64,000 nt of DNA, taken from assembly GCA_965221855.1 (NCBI GenBank), contig CBDCSV010000006.1, positions 1-64,000 on the forward strand, read 5' to 3'. Below are positions 27,478 to 36,097 of the stretch, piece by piece. Both the position numbers and the translations under genes were made by a program. The stretch comes from JAJDXO01 sp965221855. GTDB lineage: Bacteria; Pseudomonadota; Alphaproteobacteria; Rhodospirillales; UBA2165. Every line of letters starts with the position of its first letter. Within the stretch, counting starts at the first letter, position 1. Under the pieces are notes generated by a model. It saw only the letters and a list, made by a program, of their open reading frames with translations, did no database searches and had not been told where the DNA came from.

Positions 27478-28239
27478 CTAATGATTTTTCAGCAGGGCGC
27501 CGAACGCCTCGAAGCGGTCGCCGATCCCGGCGGCCCTCAGGGTCGCCCAGAACGTGGCCTGGTTGCTGGTGACGACCGGCTTTCCGAGCCTGTCCTCGAG
27601 TTCCGGGATAAGTCCCAGCACCGGAAAGTCCGTACACGATACGACCATGAGGTCGGCGTCCTCGGTATCCGAATTGACGGCGTGCTGGGCGATTTCGTCC
27701 CGGCCCGTGCGGGCGATCCGGACATAATCCTTAGGCCCGTCCGCGCCGATGCCGAGGCCGGCGATGCCGGTCACATGGAAACCGGCTTCCGTGAAGAACC
27801 GGGCTTCATGCTCGTTCAATGCATCGTGGTAGGGGGTGGCGATGGCGATCCTCTCCGCGCCGAGGACGCCGGCCGCGGCCACTAGTGACGCGGCGGTGGT
27901 CACGCAGGAAACGCCCGCGATCCCGCCCATGAAGTCGCACAGCTCCGATACCGGCTGAACCATGGAGCCGGCGGTGCAGCCGTAGGCGATGGCGTCGAGG
28001 CCGGCCTCGGCCAGAAATCCGGCCGCCCGCTCGATATCCTCGTAGAGACGCCGCTTGCCTTCCCCGCCCGACGCGCCCTCGTGAAGCGGCATGCGGGTCG
28101 CGTGGACCGAGATGCCTTCCGGCGCCATCAGGTTCCACTCCGCTTCGTTCACCGTGTTGGTGGGCGGGACGATCACGCCGATCTTCGCCCGCCAGCCATA
28201 GGCCGTGGGGTGGCGGGCGCCGGCGCTCGGCACATCCAT
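27478..28239 (-). CDS. Maleate isomerase / Asp-Glu racemase superfamily enzyme
   Basis: 253 residues. Two catalytic cysteines are in place: C88 in AYGCTAGS and C202 in VVSCTDFP. The N-terminal IGVIVPPTNTVNEAEW matches the carboxylate-binding loop of maleate cis-trans isomerase. Chemistry: cis-trans isomerisation of maleate-like diacids or a related racemisation/decarboxylation. Only 6 bases separate it from the upstream HMG-CoA-lyase-like gene on the same strand, so it belongs to that operon (CaiB, lyase, isomerase). Confidence 0.88.
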   Translation of the reverse strand: MDVPSAGARHPTAYGWRAKIGVIVPPTNTVNEAEWNLMAPEGISVHATRMPLHEGASGGEGKRRLYEDIERAAGFLAEAGLDAIAYGCTAGSMVQPVSELCDFMGGIAGVSCVTTAASLVAAAGVLGAERIAIATPYHDALNEHEARFFTEAGFHVTGIAGLGIGADGPKDYVRIARTGRDEIAQHAVNSDTEDADLMVVSCTDFPVLGLIPELEDRLGKPVVTSNQATFWATLRAAGIGDRFEAFGALLKNH

Positions 28240-28245
28240 TGCCGC

Positions 28246-29184
28246 CTACCCGGCCGCCTGTGTCGCGACCTCGGGGAACAGGCCGGCCTTCATGACCTGA
28301 CCCGGCAGCGGTTCGTCGAAGAAGCCTTCCGTCCATCTGGCCACGCCGATGAGGGCCGCGAGATCGACGCCGGTCTCGTAGCCCATGTTGCGCAGCATGA
28401 AGCACAGATCCTCGGTGGCGATATTGCCCGTCGCCGCCGGCGCGAACGGGCAGCCGCCGAGCCCGCCTATGGAAGCGTCGAGGAAATCCGCGCCCAGGCT
28501 CGCCGCCATGGCCGCGTTGGCGAACCCGGTGTTTCGGGTGTTGTGGAGATGAAATCCGATCCTGGTTCCCTCGCCGACGGCGTCCGCGATCATCGGATGG
28601 AGTTCCATCAACTGGGTCGGAACGGCGGAGCCGATGGTGTCCGCGAGGCCGATTTCCTCCGCGCCCCTTTCGGCGAGGCGGCGGGCGATGTCGGCGACCC
28701 TGCCCGGCGGGACGGCGCCTTCGAAGGGGCAGCCGAAGGACGCCCCGATGACGCCGGACAGGCGGATGCCGGCGGCCCGGACCGGCTCGGCGACCGCATC
28801 GAATCCGTCGAGGGTCTCGGAGACGGACGCCCCCTGGTTCTTCCGGTTGAAGGTTTCGCTGGCGACGACGACGAAGCGGACCTCGTCCACCTCGGCGGCG
28901 ATGGCCCGCTCGGCGCCCCGGGCATTGAGGGCGAGCCCGGCGATCCGGACATCCTTCGGGCGGTCGATCCCCTCGATGACCGCCTCCGCGTCGGCCATCT
29001 GCGGAACCCGTTTGGGGTTGACGAAGCTGACCGCCTCGATCCGCTTGAGCCCGGCGCCGATCAGCCGGTTGATCAGTTCGACGCGCTCGCCGACGCTCCA
29101 CAGGCGCTCTTCGCTTTGCAGGCCGTCCCGCGGGCCGACATCGCAAATCTCGATGGTCCGGCCGGCGTCAGATGATGCCGTCAT
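28246..29184 (-). CDS. Hydroxymethylglutaryl-CoA lyase family protein
   Basis: 312 residues, HMGL-like TIM barrel. Seen: EICDVGPRDGLQSE (metal-binding Asp and catalytic Arg), FHLHNTRNTG (metal His pair) and the signature GLGGCPFAPAATGNIATED with the active-site Cys loop. These enzymes cleave 3-hydroxy-3-methyl acyl-CoA (or citramalyl-type CoA) to acetyl-CoA plus an oxo acid. It overlaps the CaiB CoA-transferase gene by 17 bases, so the transferase probably makes its CoA-thioester substrate from a branched hydroxy-dicarboxylate. Confidence 0.93.
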   Translation of the reverse strand: MTASSDAGRTIEICDVGPRDGLQSEERLWSVGERVELINRLIGAGLKRIEAVSFVNPKRVPQMADAEAVIEGIDRPKDVRIAGLALNARGAERAIAAEVDEVRFVVVASETFNRKNQGASVSETLDGFDAVAEPVRAAGIRLSGVIGASFGCPFEGAVPPGRVADIARRLAERGAEEIGLADTIGSAVPTQLMELHPMIADAVGEGTRIGFHLHNTRNTGFANAAMAASLGADFLDASIGGLGGCPFAPAATGNIATEDLCFMLRNMGYETGVDLAALIGVARWTEGFFDEPLPGQVMKAGLFPEVATQAAG

Positions 29185-30403
29185 TTCTCAAATCCTCCAG
29201 CTCCCGGGCGCTCATCCCGAGCAGGCCGCCGTAGATCTCTTCATTATGGCTGCCGACGTCGGGCGGGCCAAGCCAGGCCACCGCGCCGTCGCTCTCGGAG
29301 AATTTGGGCGCCGTGCCGGGGATCGCCAGGCTGTCCAGTTCCTCGTCCTCGAATTGCCGGACCATGCCGCGGGCCCGGAAGTGCGGGTCCCCGGCGATGT
29401 CGCCGATGGTGTAGATGGGGCCGACGACGACGCCATGCTCGTCCAGATGCCGGTCGAGCTCCCCGGCCGTCTTGGTCCGGGTCCATTCCGCGATCAGCGC
29501 GTCCAGCTCGGCCGCGTTTTCGCCGCGGGCCTTGTGATCCACGTATTTCGGATCCTCGGCCAGCTCGGGGCGGCCCATCGCCGCGCACAGCCGGCGGAAC
29601 ATGGCGTCGATGTTGGCGGCGATGACGACGTATTTCCCTTCCTTGGTCGGGTAGATGTTCGAGGGCGCGACGTTGGCGAGCCCGGTGCCGCTCGGCGAGC
29701 GGATGATGCCGAGCTTGTCGAATTCCGGCAGGGCGCTTTCCATGAGGGTGAAGCAGGACTCGGTAATGGCCGCGTCGACGACCTGGCCCTTGCCGCCGCC
29801 CAGTGCGTCCCGCCAATAGAGCGCCATCAGTATCCCCTGCGCGCAGAACATGCCGGTCAGGGTGTCGCCGAGGGAAATGCCGGAGCGCGGCGGCGGCTGA
29901 TCGGGAAATCCGTTGATGTAGCGAAGCCCGCCCATGGCCTCGCCGACGCTGGCGAATCCGGGGCGGTCGGCGTAGGGCCCGGTCTGGCCGAAACCGGACA
30001 CCCGGCCGATGACCAGCCCCGGGTTTATGGCGTGAAGGTCGTCGGGGCCGAGGCCCCACTTCTCGAGGGTGCCGGGCTTGAAGTTTTCCACCAGAACGTC
30101 CGCCGACTCGACCAGGCGCTTGACGAGCGCCTGTCCGCGCCCGTCCTTGAGGTTCGCGGTCACGCACTTCTTGTTGCGGGCCAGAACCGGCCACCAGAGA
30201 CATCTGCCGTTGTGGCGATGGTGTCCCCATTCGCGCATGGGGTCGCCGCCGCCCGGGGTTTCCACCTTGATGACCTCGGCGCCGAAATCGGCCAGCCGGG
30301 AGCCGGTGAACGGCCCGGCCAGCAATTGGCCCATCTCTATGACCCGCACCCCGGCGAGGGGGCCGTCGAGCCTGGGGTCGCGTTCGTCGGTCGGGATTGG
30401 CAT
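29168..30403 (-). CDS. CaiB/BaiF family (class III) CoA-transferase
   Basis: 411 residues from ATG 30403 (MPIPTDERDPRLDGPL); an ATG 39 bases upstream is possible. Seen: GVRVIEMGQLLAGPFTGSRLADFGAEVIKVE, the CoA-binding NLKDGRGQ and FKPGTLEKWGLG, and the catalytic Asp in GQVVDAAITES. The enzyme moves CoA between carboxylates. First gene of the minus-strand trio feeding the HMG-CoA-lyase-like enzyme. Confidence 0.93.
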   Translation of the reverse strand: MPIPTDERDPRLDGPLAGVRVIEMGQLLAGPFTGSRLADFGAEVIKVETPGGGDPMREWGHHRHNGRCLWWPVLARNKKCVTANLKDGRGQALVKRLVESADVLVENFKPGTLEKWGLGPDDLHAINPGLVIGRVSGFGQTGPYADRPGFASVGEAMGGLRYINGFPDQPPPRSGISLGDTLTGMFCAQGILMALYWRDALGGGKGQVVDAAITESCFTLMESALPEFDKLGIIRSPSGTGLANVAPSNIYPTKEGKYVVIAANIDAMFRRLCAAMGRPELAEDPKYVDHKARGENAAELDALIAEWTRTKTAGELDRHLDEHGVVVGPIYTIGDIAGDPHFRARGMVRQFEDEELDSLAIPGTAPKFSESDGAVAWLGPPDVGSHNEEIYGGLLGMSARELEDLRNDGII

Positions 30404-30952
30404 CGATCGTCTCCAATTCGGTCCGCGGTCCGGTTGCGCCAAGGATCGCGGCGGATGAATTCCTCGAAGGCGGCCGGCCGCCGCCTGGGAATCCGCGTCC
30501 GGACATTCGGATTTCCGGTCATACCATGCTTATCCCAACGGCGGTTCACAATCGTCATCTTTTCGAGCCGGTTCGGGCATGACGGCCTGGTTTGTGTCGT
30601 ATATTCACTCGTCATACCCCGGCGCAAGTCCGGGGTATCCGGATTTTCGAATCTCGAACCACGGAGACAGTGAGACAGTAGGATAGCAGGAGTTAATGAT
30701 TCCTCCTCGGTGAACTCTGTGTCTCTGTGGTGAAATCCTTATATCCTGGATGCCCCGCCACTTTGCCGGCTGGCCGGCAAAGCCGGCCTACGCCGTCCGA
30801 AAGTCGGCTTCGGCCGACTGAAGGCCGGTCCAGTGGGCCGGGGCATGACGACCGGAGTATGCCGCGGGTCTCTAGGCCGGAACCAACCGGTTTACAGCCG
30901 GGCAAGACTGTATACGATTTTCCGGGCAACGGCGCGGAGCGGAGGTATCGTC
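30404..30952. repeat. Intergenic region with several repeats, no gene
   Basis: About 550 bases between divergent genes. It contains gggcatgacggcctggtttg followed by a cgtcataccccggcgcaag block (an inverted relative of 1654-1712), then a pair of complementary segments accacggagac and gtctctgtggtg around 30658-30732 forming a wide inverted repeat, and a ggccggcaaagccggcc palindrome near 30770-30786. A GGAGGT ribosome site just before 30953 serves the downstream gene. Promoters for both directions should lie here, but none is clear-cut. Confidence 0.55.
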
Positions 30953-31714
30953 ATGAAGCCGCAGGAACCCTGGATCGGCAGCCGCGGACGCATAGCGGTC
31001 ATCATTCCCTCGACCAATATCGGCGTGGAATACGACTGCCAGCAATTGGCGCCTCCCGGCGTGACGTGGCATTTCTGCCGCTTTTTCGTCGAACAGCCCG
31101 ATCTTTCCAGCGACGATATGTTCATGGCCTTCATCGACGCCATTCGGCACACCATCCCGCACGCCATGCGCGACGCCATGACCTGCGAGCCGTCGCACAT
31201 CATGATGGGCATGTCCGCCGAGACGTTTTGGGGCGGCCTGGAGGGCAATGCCGAGTTCACGGCGGGGCTTCGCGAGGTTTGCGGCGGCGAGATCGGCATA
31301 ACGACGGGCGCCAATGCGCTCGATGCGTCGCTCAAGGCCTTCGGCGCCAGGAAGGTCGCCGCTCTCACGCCGTACCAGCCGGTCGGCGACGAGCAGGTTC
31401 GCCGCTTTCTCGAGGAAACCGGCTACGAGGTGTCGAACGTGGTCGGACTGAAATGCGACACCGCCACGTCCATCGCCCACACGCCGCCCGGCGAGGTTAT
31501 CGATGCGGTGATGAACCGGCTCGACGGGGCCGACGTCGACGCCATCGTCCAGGCGGGGACCAACCTGACGGCCCTCGACATATTCCCGGCGCTCGAGAAA
31601 CAGCTCGGCAAACCGGTCATTCCGATCAACGTGGCGACCATCTGGCACACTTTCAGGACCAACGGGATCGACGACAAGTTCTTCGGCCGGGGCTGGCTGC
31701 TGGAGCGGTTTTAG
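30953..31714 (+). CDS. Maleate isomerase/arylmalonate decarboxylase-like protein lacking both cysteines
   Basis: 253 residues from ATG 30953, with a GGAGGT site 6 bases upstream. The fold matches the Asp/Glu racemase superfamily (IAVIIPSTNIGVEYDC, VAALTPYQPVGDEQV, KPVIPINVATIWHTF), and the protein is the same length as the one at 27478. Where that homologue has Cys88 and Cys202, this one reads GMSAETFWGG (Met/Ser) and VQAGTNL (Gly). So classical two-cysteine chemistry is unlikely; a decarboxylase, lyase or hydrolase role is possible. It starts the plus-strand half of the catabolic region. Confidence 0.83.
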   Translation: MKPQEPWIGSRGRIAVIIPSTNIGVEYDCQQLAPPGVTWHFCRFFVEQPDLSSDDMFMAFIDAIRHTIPHAMRDAMTCEPSHIMMGMSAETFWGGLEGNAEFTAGLREVCGGEIGITTGANALDASLKAFGARKVAALTPYQPVGDEQVRRFLEETGYEVSNVVGLKCDTATSIAHTPPGEVIDAVMNRLDGADVDAIVQAGTNLTALDIFPALEKQLGKPVIPINVATIWHTFRTNGIDDKFFGRGWLLERF

Positions 31715-32000
31715 GGCGTGACGGTTCCATCGGGAAGCGCAACGCCCAAGCCGTCATAATTTTATGACCCCCTCACCCTGACCCTCTCCCCCTGGCCTAC
31801 TCCGCCGAAGTAGCCTTCGGCTACGAAGGCTGGAAAGAAGGGGGAGAGGGGACACCATCGATACTCCCTCGCCCCCCATCGGGGGGAGAGGGATGCGGAG
31901 ATAAGGTCATTCCCCTCCGGGGATTGACCGACTTGGCGAGGCGAACGCCGAGCTTAGCCGGAGCTGGGTGAGGGGGGCGCCCCAGCCGGGGCGAAAACCG
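31715..32000. repeat. Dispersed palindromic repeats
   Basis: Begins right after the stop codon with gggcgtgacggttccatcgg (the same module as at 6684 and near 50565), then the CT-rich block with ctctccccctggcctactcc, the ccttcggctacgaagg palindrome and a final gcttagccggagctgggtga block. The rest to 32126 is ordinary spacer that leads into the monooxygenase start. No gene. Confidence 0.75.
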
Positions 32001-32126
32001 TTCACGCCCGGTCCGAGGCTTGCGGCGCGTCGGCTCGATTGACCGGCCGGCAATCGATGCCTGATAATTGCATACAACCTTTCGAATTCGTCATCTTGTA
32101 TTTGGCCGCATTTGGACCCGATTCCG

Positions 32127-33326
32127 ATGGCAAGCAGGAAAAACGTCATCATCGCGGGCGCCGGGCCCGTCGGCTGCGTCGCCGCGTTGGTCCTGTCCAA
32201 CGCCGGCATCCCGGTTACGCTGCTCGAGGCGGAGGCCGGGCTGATCCAGGACCTTCGCGCCTCGACGTTCCACCCGCCGAGCCTCGATATGCTCGACGAA
32301 TTGGGGGTGACGCCCAAACTCATCGAACTGGGTCTGGTCACGCCGACGATCCAATACCGGGATCTGGATGACGGGCTGGTGGCCGAGTTCGACCACGCGC
32401 TTATCGCCGGCGAAACCAATCACCCCTACCGGCTCCAGTGCGAACAGTTCAAGCTCACCCGCGTCATCCACGGGATGCTGGAGCCCTTCGCCGATACGGC
32501 GTTTCGCTTCGATGCCCGGGTGACCGGCGCGTCGCAGACCGGCGAGGGCGTGACGGTCAGGTATTCGACGCCCGGCGGAGAAGAGGAGATTTCCGGGGCC
32601 TACCTGATCGGATGCGACGGCTCGCGGAGCGCCGTTCGAAAGTCCCAGGGAATCGAATTCGCCGGATTCACCTACCCCGAACAGTTCGTCACCATCAGCG
32701 TTCCCGAGCCCGTGAACGAGATCGTTCCCGACATGGGCCATGTGGCCTACATCTCCCACCCGACGGAGTGGTGCGCGCTGATCCATGCGCCGGAATTCTG
32801 GCGCTTTCTGTTTCCCATCTCCATGGACATGACCCGGGAGGAGGCGTTCGAGGAGACCTACCTCCAGGACCGGCTGCATCGGCTGGCGCCCTGGGACTCC
32901 GCCTACTCGATCGACCACAGGACCCTCTACGGCGTAAATCAGCGGGTCGCGGAAACCTACCGGAAGGGACGCATTCTGCTTGCCGGCGATGCGGCGCACG
33001 TCAACAACCCGCTGGGCGGCATGGGGATGAACGGCGGGCTGCATGACGGCATCAACCTCGCCAACAAGCTGGTCCGCATCATCCGCGGCGGGGAGAGCGG
33101 CGATCTCCTCGACCAGTATGACCGCCAGCGCCGGCCCATCGCCGTCGAATACGTCCAGGCGCAGACCATCCGGAACAAGAAGAACCTCGAGGAGAAGGAC
33201 CCGGCGGTCCGGAAGCGGCGCCGGGACGAGCTGCGGGCGGTCGCCGCGGACGCCGGGAAATCCCGGGAAATGCTCATGCGGACCTCGATGATCAACGGGG
33301 TCCGGAAATCCGAGGCGATTCGATAG
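32127..33326 (+). CDS. FAD-dependent aromatic monooxygenase
   Basis: 399 residues from ATG 32127 (MASRKNVIIAGAGPVG); a TTG 15 bases upstream is less likely. Class A flavoprotein hydroxylase: dinucleotide fold GAGPVG at 11-16, the DG motif in LIGCDGSRSAVRK, and the flavin ribityl motif GRILLAGDAAHVNNPLGGMG. Such enzymes (MhpA/PHBH/UbiH relatives) hydroxylate an aromatic or N-heterocyclic ring with NAD(P)H and oxygen. It lacks the C-terminal thioredoxin-like domain of larger phenol hydroxylases. It lies upstream of the cyclase/SDR/dehydrogenase operon. Confidence 0.92.
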   Translation: MASRKNVIIAGAGPVGCVAALVLSNAGIPVTLLEAEAGLIQDLRASTFHPPSLDMLDELGVTPKLIELGLVTPTIQYRDLDDGLVAEFDHALIAGETNHPYRLQCEQFKLTRVIHGMLEPFADTAFRFDARVTGASQTGEGVTVRYSTPGGEEEISGAYLIGCDGSRSAVRKSQGIEFAGFTYPEQFVTISVPEPVNEIVPDMGHVAYISHPTEWCALIHAPEFWRFLFPISMDMTREEAFEETYLQDRLHRLAPWDSAYSIDHRTLYGVNQRVAETYRKGRILLAGDAAHVNNPLGGMGMNGGLHDGINLANKLVRIIRGGESGDLLDQYDRQRRPIAVEYVQAQTIRNKKNLEEKDPAVRKRRRDELRAVAADAGKSREMLMRTSMINGVRKSEAIR

Positions 33327-33339
33327 GCGGAACCGGCAT

Positions 33340-33478
33340 CCCCCTCCCCCGGCTACGGTGGTGTCCCCTCTCCCCCTTCTTCAGGGGGAGAGGGTCAGGG
33401 TGAGGTGGATACCCCGCATAAAGCCGGGTAATGACGATCTTCCTTGATTCAGCATCACGCCCCATGCCCATTGGGCAT
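33340..33478. repeat. CT-rich hairpin repeat and a short palindrome
   Basis: A compact copy of the dispersed hairpin (ctctcccccttcttcagggg with gagagggtcagggtgag) lies at about 33365-33405 and may act as a terminator for the monooxygenase gene. Further on, atgccca-t-tgggcat at 33464-33478 is a near-perfect palindrome about 117 bases before the first cyclase gene and could be an operator. Confidence 0.6.
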
Positions 33479-33594
33479 TTGACAAAGACCGGCCCAAAAT
33501 CAAAAATGCCAACTTAAAAATGAACGTGATCCGTTTTCGCGGGCCGCCGAACGGACCCGATTGAAGCCAAACGATCTAGCGGGGAAAAGTCCTC

Positions 33595-34407
33595 ATGAAT
33601 GCCGTTGTCGATCCCTATTCGGGCCTCCGATTGTTCGAACTCAGCCACGTGTGGGGCGTGGGCGCCCCCTCCATGCCGGGCGACGACGACGTGGTGATGT
33701 TTCGTTCCGTCAAGCACGCCCAGCATGGCGTCATGACCCATCGCATCAGGATGGTGATGCATTCCGGCACTCATATGAATGCGCCGCTTCATCTGGTTCA
33801 GCGCGGCGCCGCCGTCGGCGAGATCGGGCTGGAGCATCTGTTCGGCAACGGCGTCGTCCTCGCCGTTCCCAAGGGGATGTGGGAACTGGTGACGGCGGAA
33901 GACCTGGAGGCGGCGGCGCCCGGCGTCCGGCGCGGCGATTTCGTCGTGATCGTCACCGGCTGGCACCACAAATATTCCGACAGCCTCGAATATTTCGGCG
34001 ATTCGCCGGGGCTGTCCAAGGAGGCCGCCGAGTGGCTGGTCGCCCGCGAGGTCAAGCTGGTGGCCGTCGACACGCCGCAGGTCGATCACCCCCTGGCGAC
34101 GTCCCTGGGCCCGCACCGGGGCGGGCCGCTGATGAACCGGCTGGTTCCCAAATACGAGGCGGCGACGGGGCGCCGGGCCAAGGACGATTTTCCCGAGTGG
34201 AACGCGGCCCACAAGACCCTGCTGGCCGCCGGCATCCCGACCATCGAACAGGTCGGTGGGGACGTGGATGATCTGCTCGGCAAGCGGGCGACGTTCCACG
34301 GCGCGCCGTGGAAATGGAATGAGGGCGATGCGTGCCCGGTGAGATTCGTGGCCATGATCGATCCCGGCGGAAACTGCCGGATCGACAGCGGCAAGGAGGT
34401 GGACTGA
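33595..34407 (+). CDS. Cyclase family protein (kynurenine-formamidase-like), variant metal site
   Basis: 270 residues of the cyclase/KynB fold. The family motif HxGTHxDxPxH appears as HSGTHMNAPLH (H56, H60, N62, H66), so the usual Asp is Asn here. The remainder is canonical: DFVVIVTGWHHKY, VDTPQVDHPLATS and a late FVAMIDP. KynB-like enzymes hydrolyse N-formyl or ring amide bonds with two zinc ions; the Asn may alter metal occupancy or specificity. It is followed one base later by a paralogue with the full motif. Confidence 0.88.
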   Translation: MNAVVDPYSGLRLFELSHVWGVGAPSMPGDDDVVMFRSVKHAQHGVMTHRIRMVMHSGTHMNAPLHLVQRGAAVGEIGLEHLFGNGVVLAVPKGMWELVTAEDLEAAAPGVRRGDFVVIVTGWHHKYSDSLEYFGDSPGLSKEAAEWLVAREVKLVAVDTPQVDHPLATSLGPHRGGPLMNRLVPKYEAATGRRAKDDFPEWNAAHKTLLAAGIPTIEQVGGDVDDLLGKRATFHGAPWKWNEGDACPVRFVAMIDPGGNCRIDSGKEVD

Positions 34408-34408
34408 C

Positions 34409-35239
34409 ATGGACGATATCCGCACATCCGAAGATTTGGAACTGGCGGGCGGCAATGAAAGCCTGACCATCTACAATTTGAGCCAGAATTGGGGCCATCA
34501 CATGCCGGAATGGCCGTCGACCCCGGGGGTCAACGTCCACGTCAGGAAATTCCATGCCAAGGACGGCGTCTACCAGGCCGAGTTCGAAGGCATCATGCAC
34601 CGGGGCACCCATATGGACGCGCCCATCCATGTGACGGAAAACACGCCGCATATCATGGATTATCCCATCTGGCGGTTCTTCGGCACCGGCGTTGCGGTTT
34701 CGATTCCGAAAAAGCGGTGGGAAGTGATTATGCCCGAGGACCTGGAAAACGCCCGGCCGAAAATCCGCGAAGGCGACATGGTGATGATCAACACCGGCAT
34801 GCATCACCGCATGGACGACACCGACGACTACTTCGCCTACTCGCCGGGCATCTACAAGGACGGCGCCCAGTGGCTGGTGGACAGGAAGGTCAAACTGGTG
34901 GGCTACGACGTGCAGTCCAACGACCATCCCATGGCGACCAAGCTGGTCGATCATGGCCTCGGGCCGACCCACCCCCACCTGATCGAGGAATACAAGGCCG
35001 AGTTCGGCCGGGACCCGAAGGAGGACTTCCCGGATTGGGAGGCCGGACACAAGACGCTGATGATCGGCGGCGGTATCCCGGGCATCGAGAACGTGGGCGG
35101 GGATCTGGACAAGGTCACCGGCAAGCGCTGCACCTTCATGTGCTTCCCATGGCGCTGGGAGGGCGGAGACGGATGCGGGGTGCGCATATTGGCGGTGATC
35201 GATCCCGAAGAGAATTTCCGGTTCGAGACCGGCGACTGA
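34409..35239 (+). CDS. Cyclase family protein (kynurenine-formamidase-like)
   Basis: 276 residues, a tandem paralogue of the preceding gene. The metal motif is intact: HRGTHMDAPIH (H64, H68, D70, H74). Other shared parts are YDVQSNDHPMATK, a PHLIEEYKAEFGRDPKEDFP region and ILAVIDPEENF at the end. The start codon lies one base after the previous stop, so the two are translationally coupled and may form a heteromer. Probable hydrolase of an amide or lactone formed after the monooxygenase step. Confidence 0.9.
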   Translation: MDDIRTSEDLELAGGNESLTIYNLSQNWGHHMPEWPSTPGVNVHVRKFHAKDGVYQAEFEGIMHRGTHMDAPIHVTENTPHIMDYPIWRFFGTGVAVSIPKKRWEVIMPEDLENARPKIREGDMVMINTGMHHRMDDTDDYFAYSPGIYKDGAQWLVDRKVKLVGYDVQSNDHPMATKLVDHGLGPTHPHLIEEYKAEFGRDPKEDFPDWEAGHKTLMIGGGIPGIENVGGDLDKVTGKRCTFMCFPWRWEGGDGCGVRILAVIDPEENFRFETGD

Positions 35240-35275
35240 CGAAAAGACCCTGGCAACGAAAATCGGGAGGCCCGC

Positions 35276-36088
35276 ATGGGGGAGATCAGCGACACCCTCA
35301 GGAATCCGCTCAGCATGTTCGACGTGACGGGCAAGACCGCCGTCGTGACCGGCGCCTCGGGCGCGTTCGGGCGCGGCGTTTCCATCGCGCTGGGCGCGCT
35401 CGGCGCGAACGTGGTCATGGCGTCCGGGACCAGGGAAGACTTGGACGAGGCGGTCGCCGACGTGAAGGAGGCCGGCGGCAACGCGATTCCCGTCTACCGG
35501 CGGCCCGATACGCTGGAGGATGCCGAGGCCATGCTCGAGGCCGCCCTCGGCGAGTTCGGCGGCGCCGACATGCTGGCGATCGGGTCCGGCTACAACAAGG
35601 CCGGGTTCATTCACGAACTCGACTATGAGACTTGGCAGGCGGTCATGGACGCCAATGTCCGGGGCAACTGGTTCATGGCCAAGGCCCTCGGCACCTACTG
35701 GATCGAAAACCAGGTCAGGGGCAAGATGGTCATGATGTCGTCCGTCCGCGGGCGCCACGGCAATATTTCCGGCTATACCGGATACTGCACCTCCAAGGGC
35801 GCCACGGATTCATTGACCCGGGTACTGGCGACCGAATGGGCGAAGTACGGCATCACCGTGAACGCCATCGCGCCCACCGTGTTCCGCTCGAAACTGACGG
35901 CGTGGATGTATGACGAGGACGACGAGCTGGGGCAGGCGACCCGCGCCCGGTCGCTCTCGCGAATCCCCCTGGGCCGTCTGGCGGAGGTCGAGGACCTGAT
36001 GGGAATGGCGCTGTATCTCCTGTCGCCGGCATCCGACTTCTGCACCGGCCAGGTGATGTATGTGGACGGCGGCTTCACCGCCGGTTAG
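35276..36088 (+). CDS. Short-chain dehydrogenase/reductase
   Basis: 270 residues, classical SDR. Cofactor motif TGASGAFGRG at 25-34, NxxG-like region GSGYNKAG, catalytic Ser155/156 (MMSSVRG), Tyr170 and Lys174 (YCTSK), and the terminal VDGGFTAG. The A-S-G-T-R-E segment after the second strand (about 49-54) leaves NAD versus NADP open. It is 36 bases after the second cyclase and 9 bases before the hydroxyacyl-CoA dehydrogenase, within the same operon. Confidence 0.93.
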   Translation: MGEISDTLRNPLSMFDVTGKTAVVTGASGAFGRGVSIALGALGANVVMASGTREDLDEAVADVKEAGGNAIPVYRRPDTLEDAEAMLEAALGEFGGADMLAIGSGYNKAGFIHELDYETWQAVMDANVRGNWFMAKALGTYWIENQVRGKMVMMSSVRGRHGNISGYTGYCTSKGATDSLTRVLATEWAKYGITVNAIAPTVFRSKLTAWMYDEDDELGQATRARSLSRIPLGRLAEVEDLMGMALYLLSPASDFCTGQVMYVDGGFTAG

Positions 36089-36097
36089 CCGCCGCCG

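Noticed and set aside
26458..28239. Assignment as NicF/NicE (maleamate amidase and maleate isomerase of nicotinate degradation)
   Set aside because: Families fit, but the genes face each other on opposite strands and no other nic genes are present, so specific names are not justified.
27806..29146. 446-codon minus-strand frame across the isomerase and lyase genes
   Set aside because: Arg/Gly-rich nonsense in a shifted frame of two well-supported genes on the same strand.
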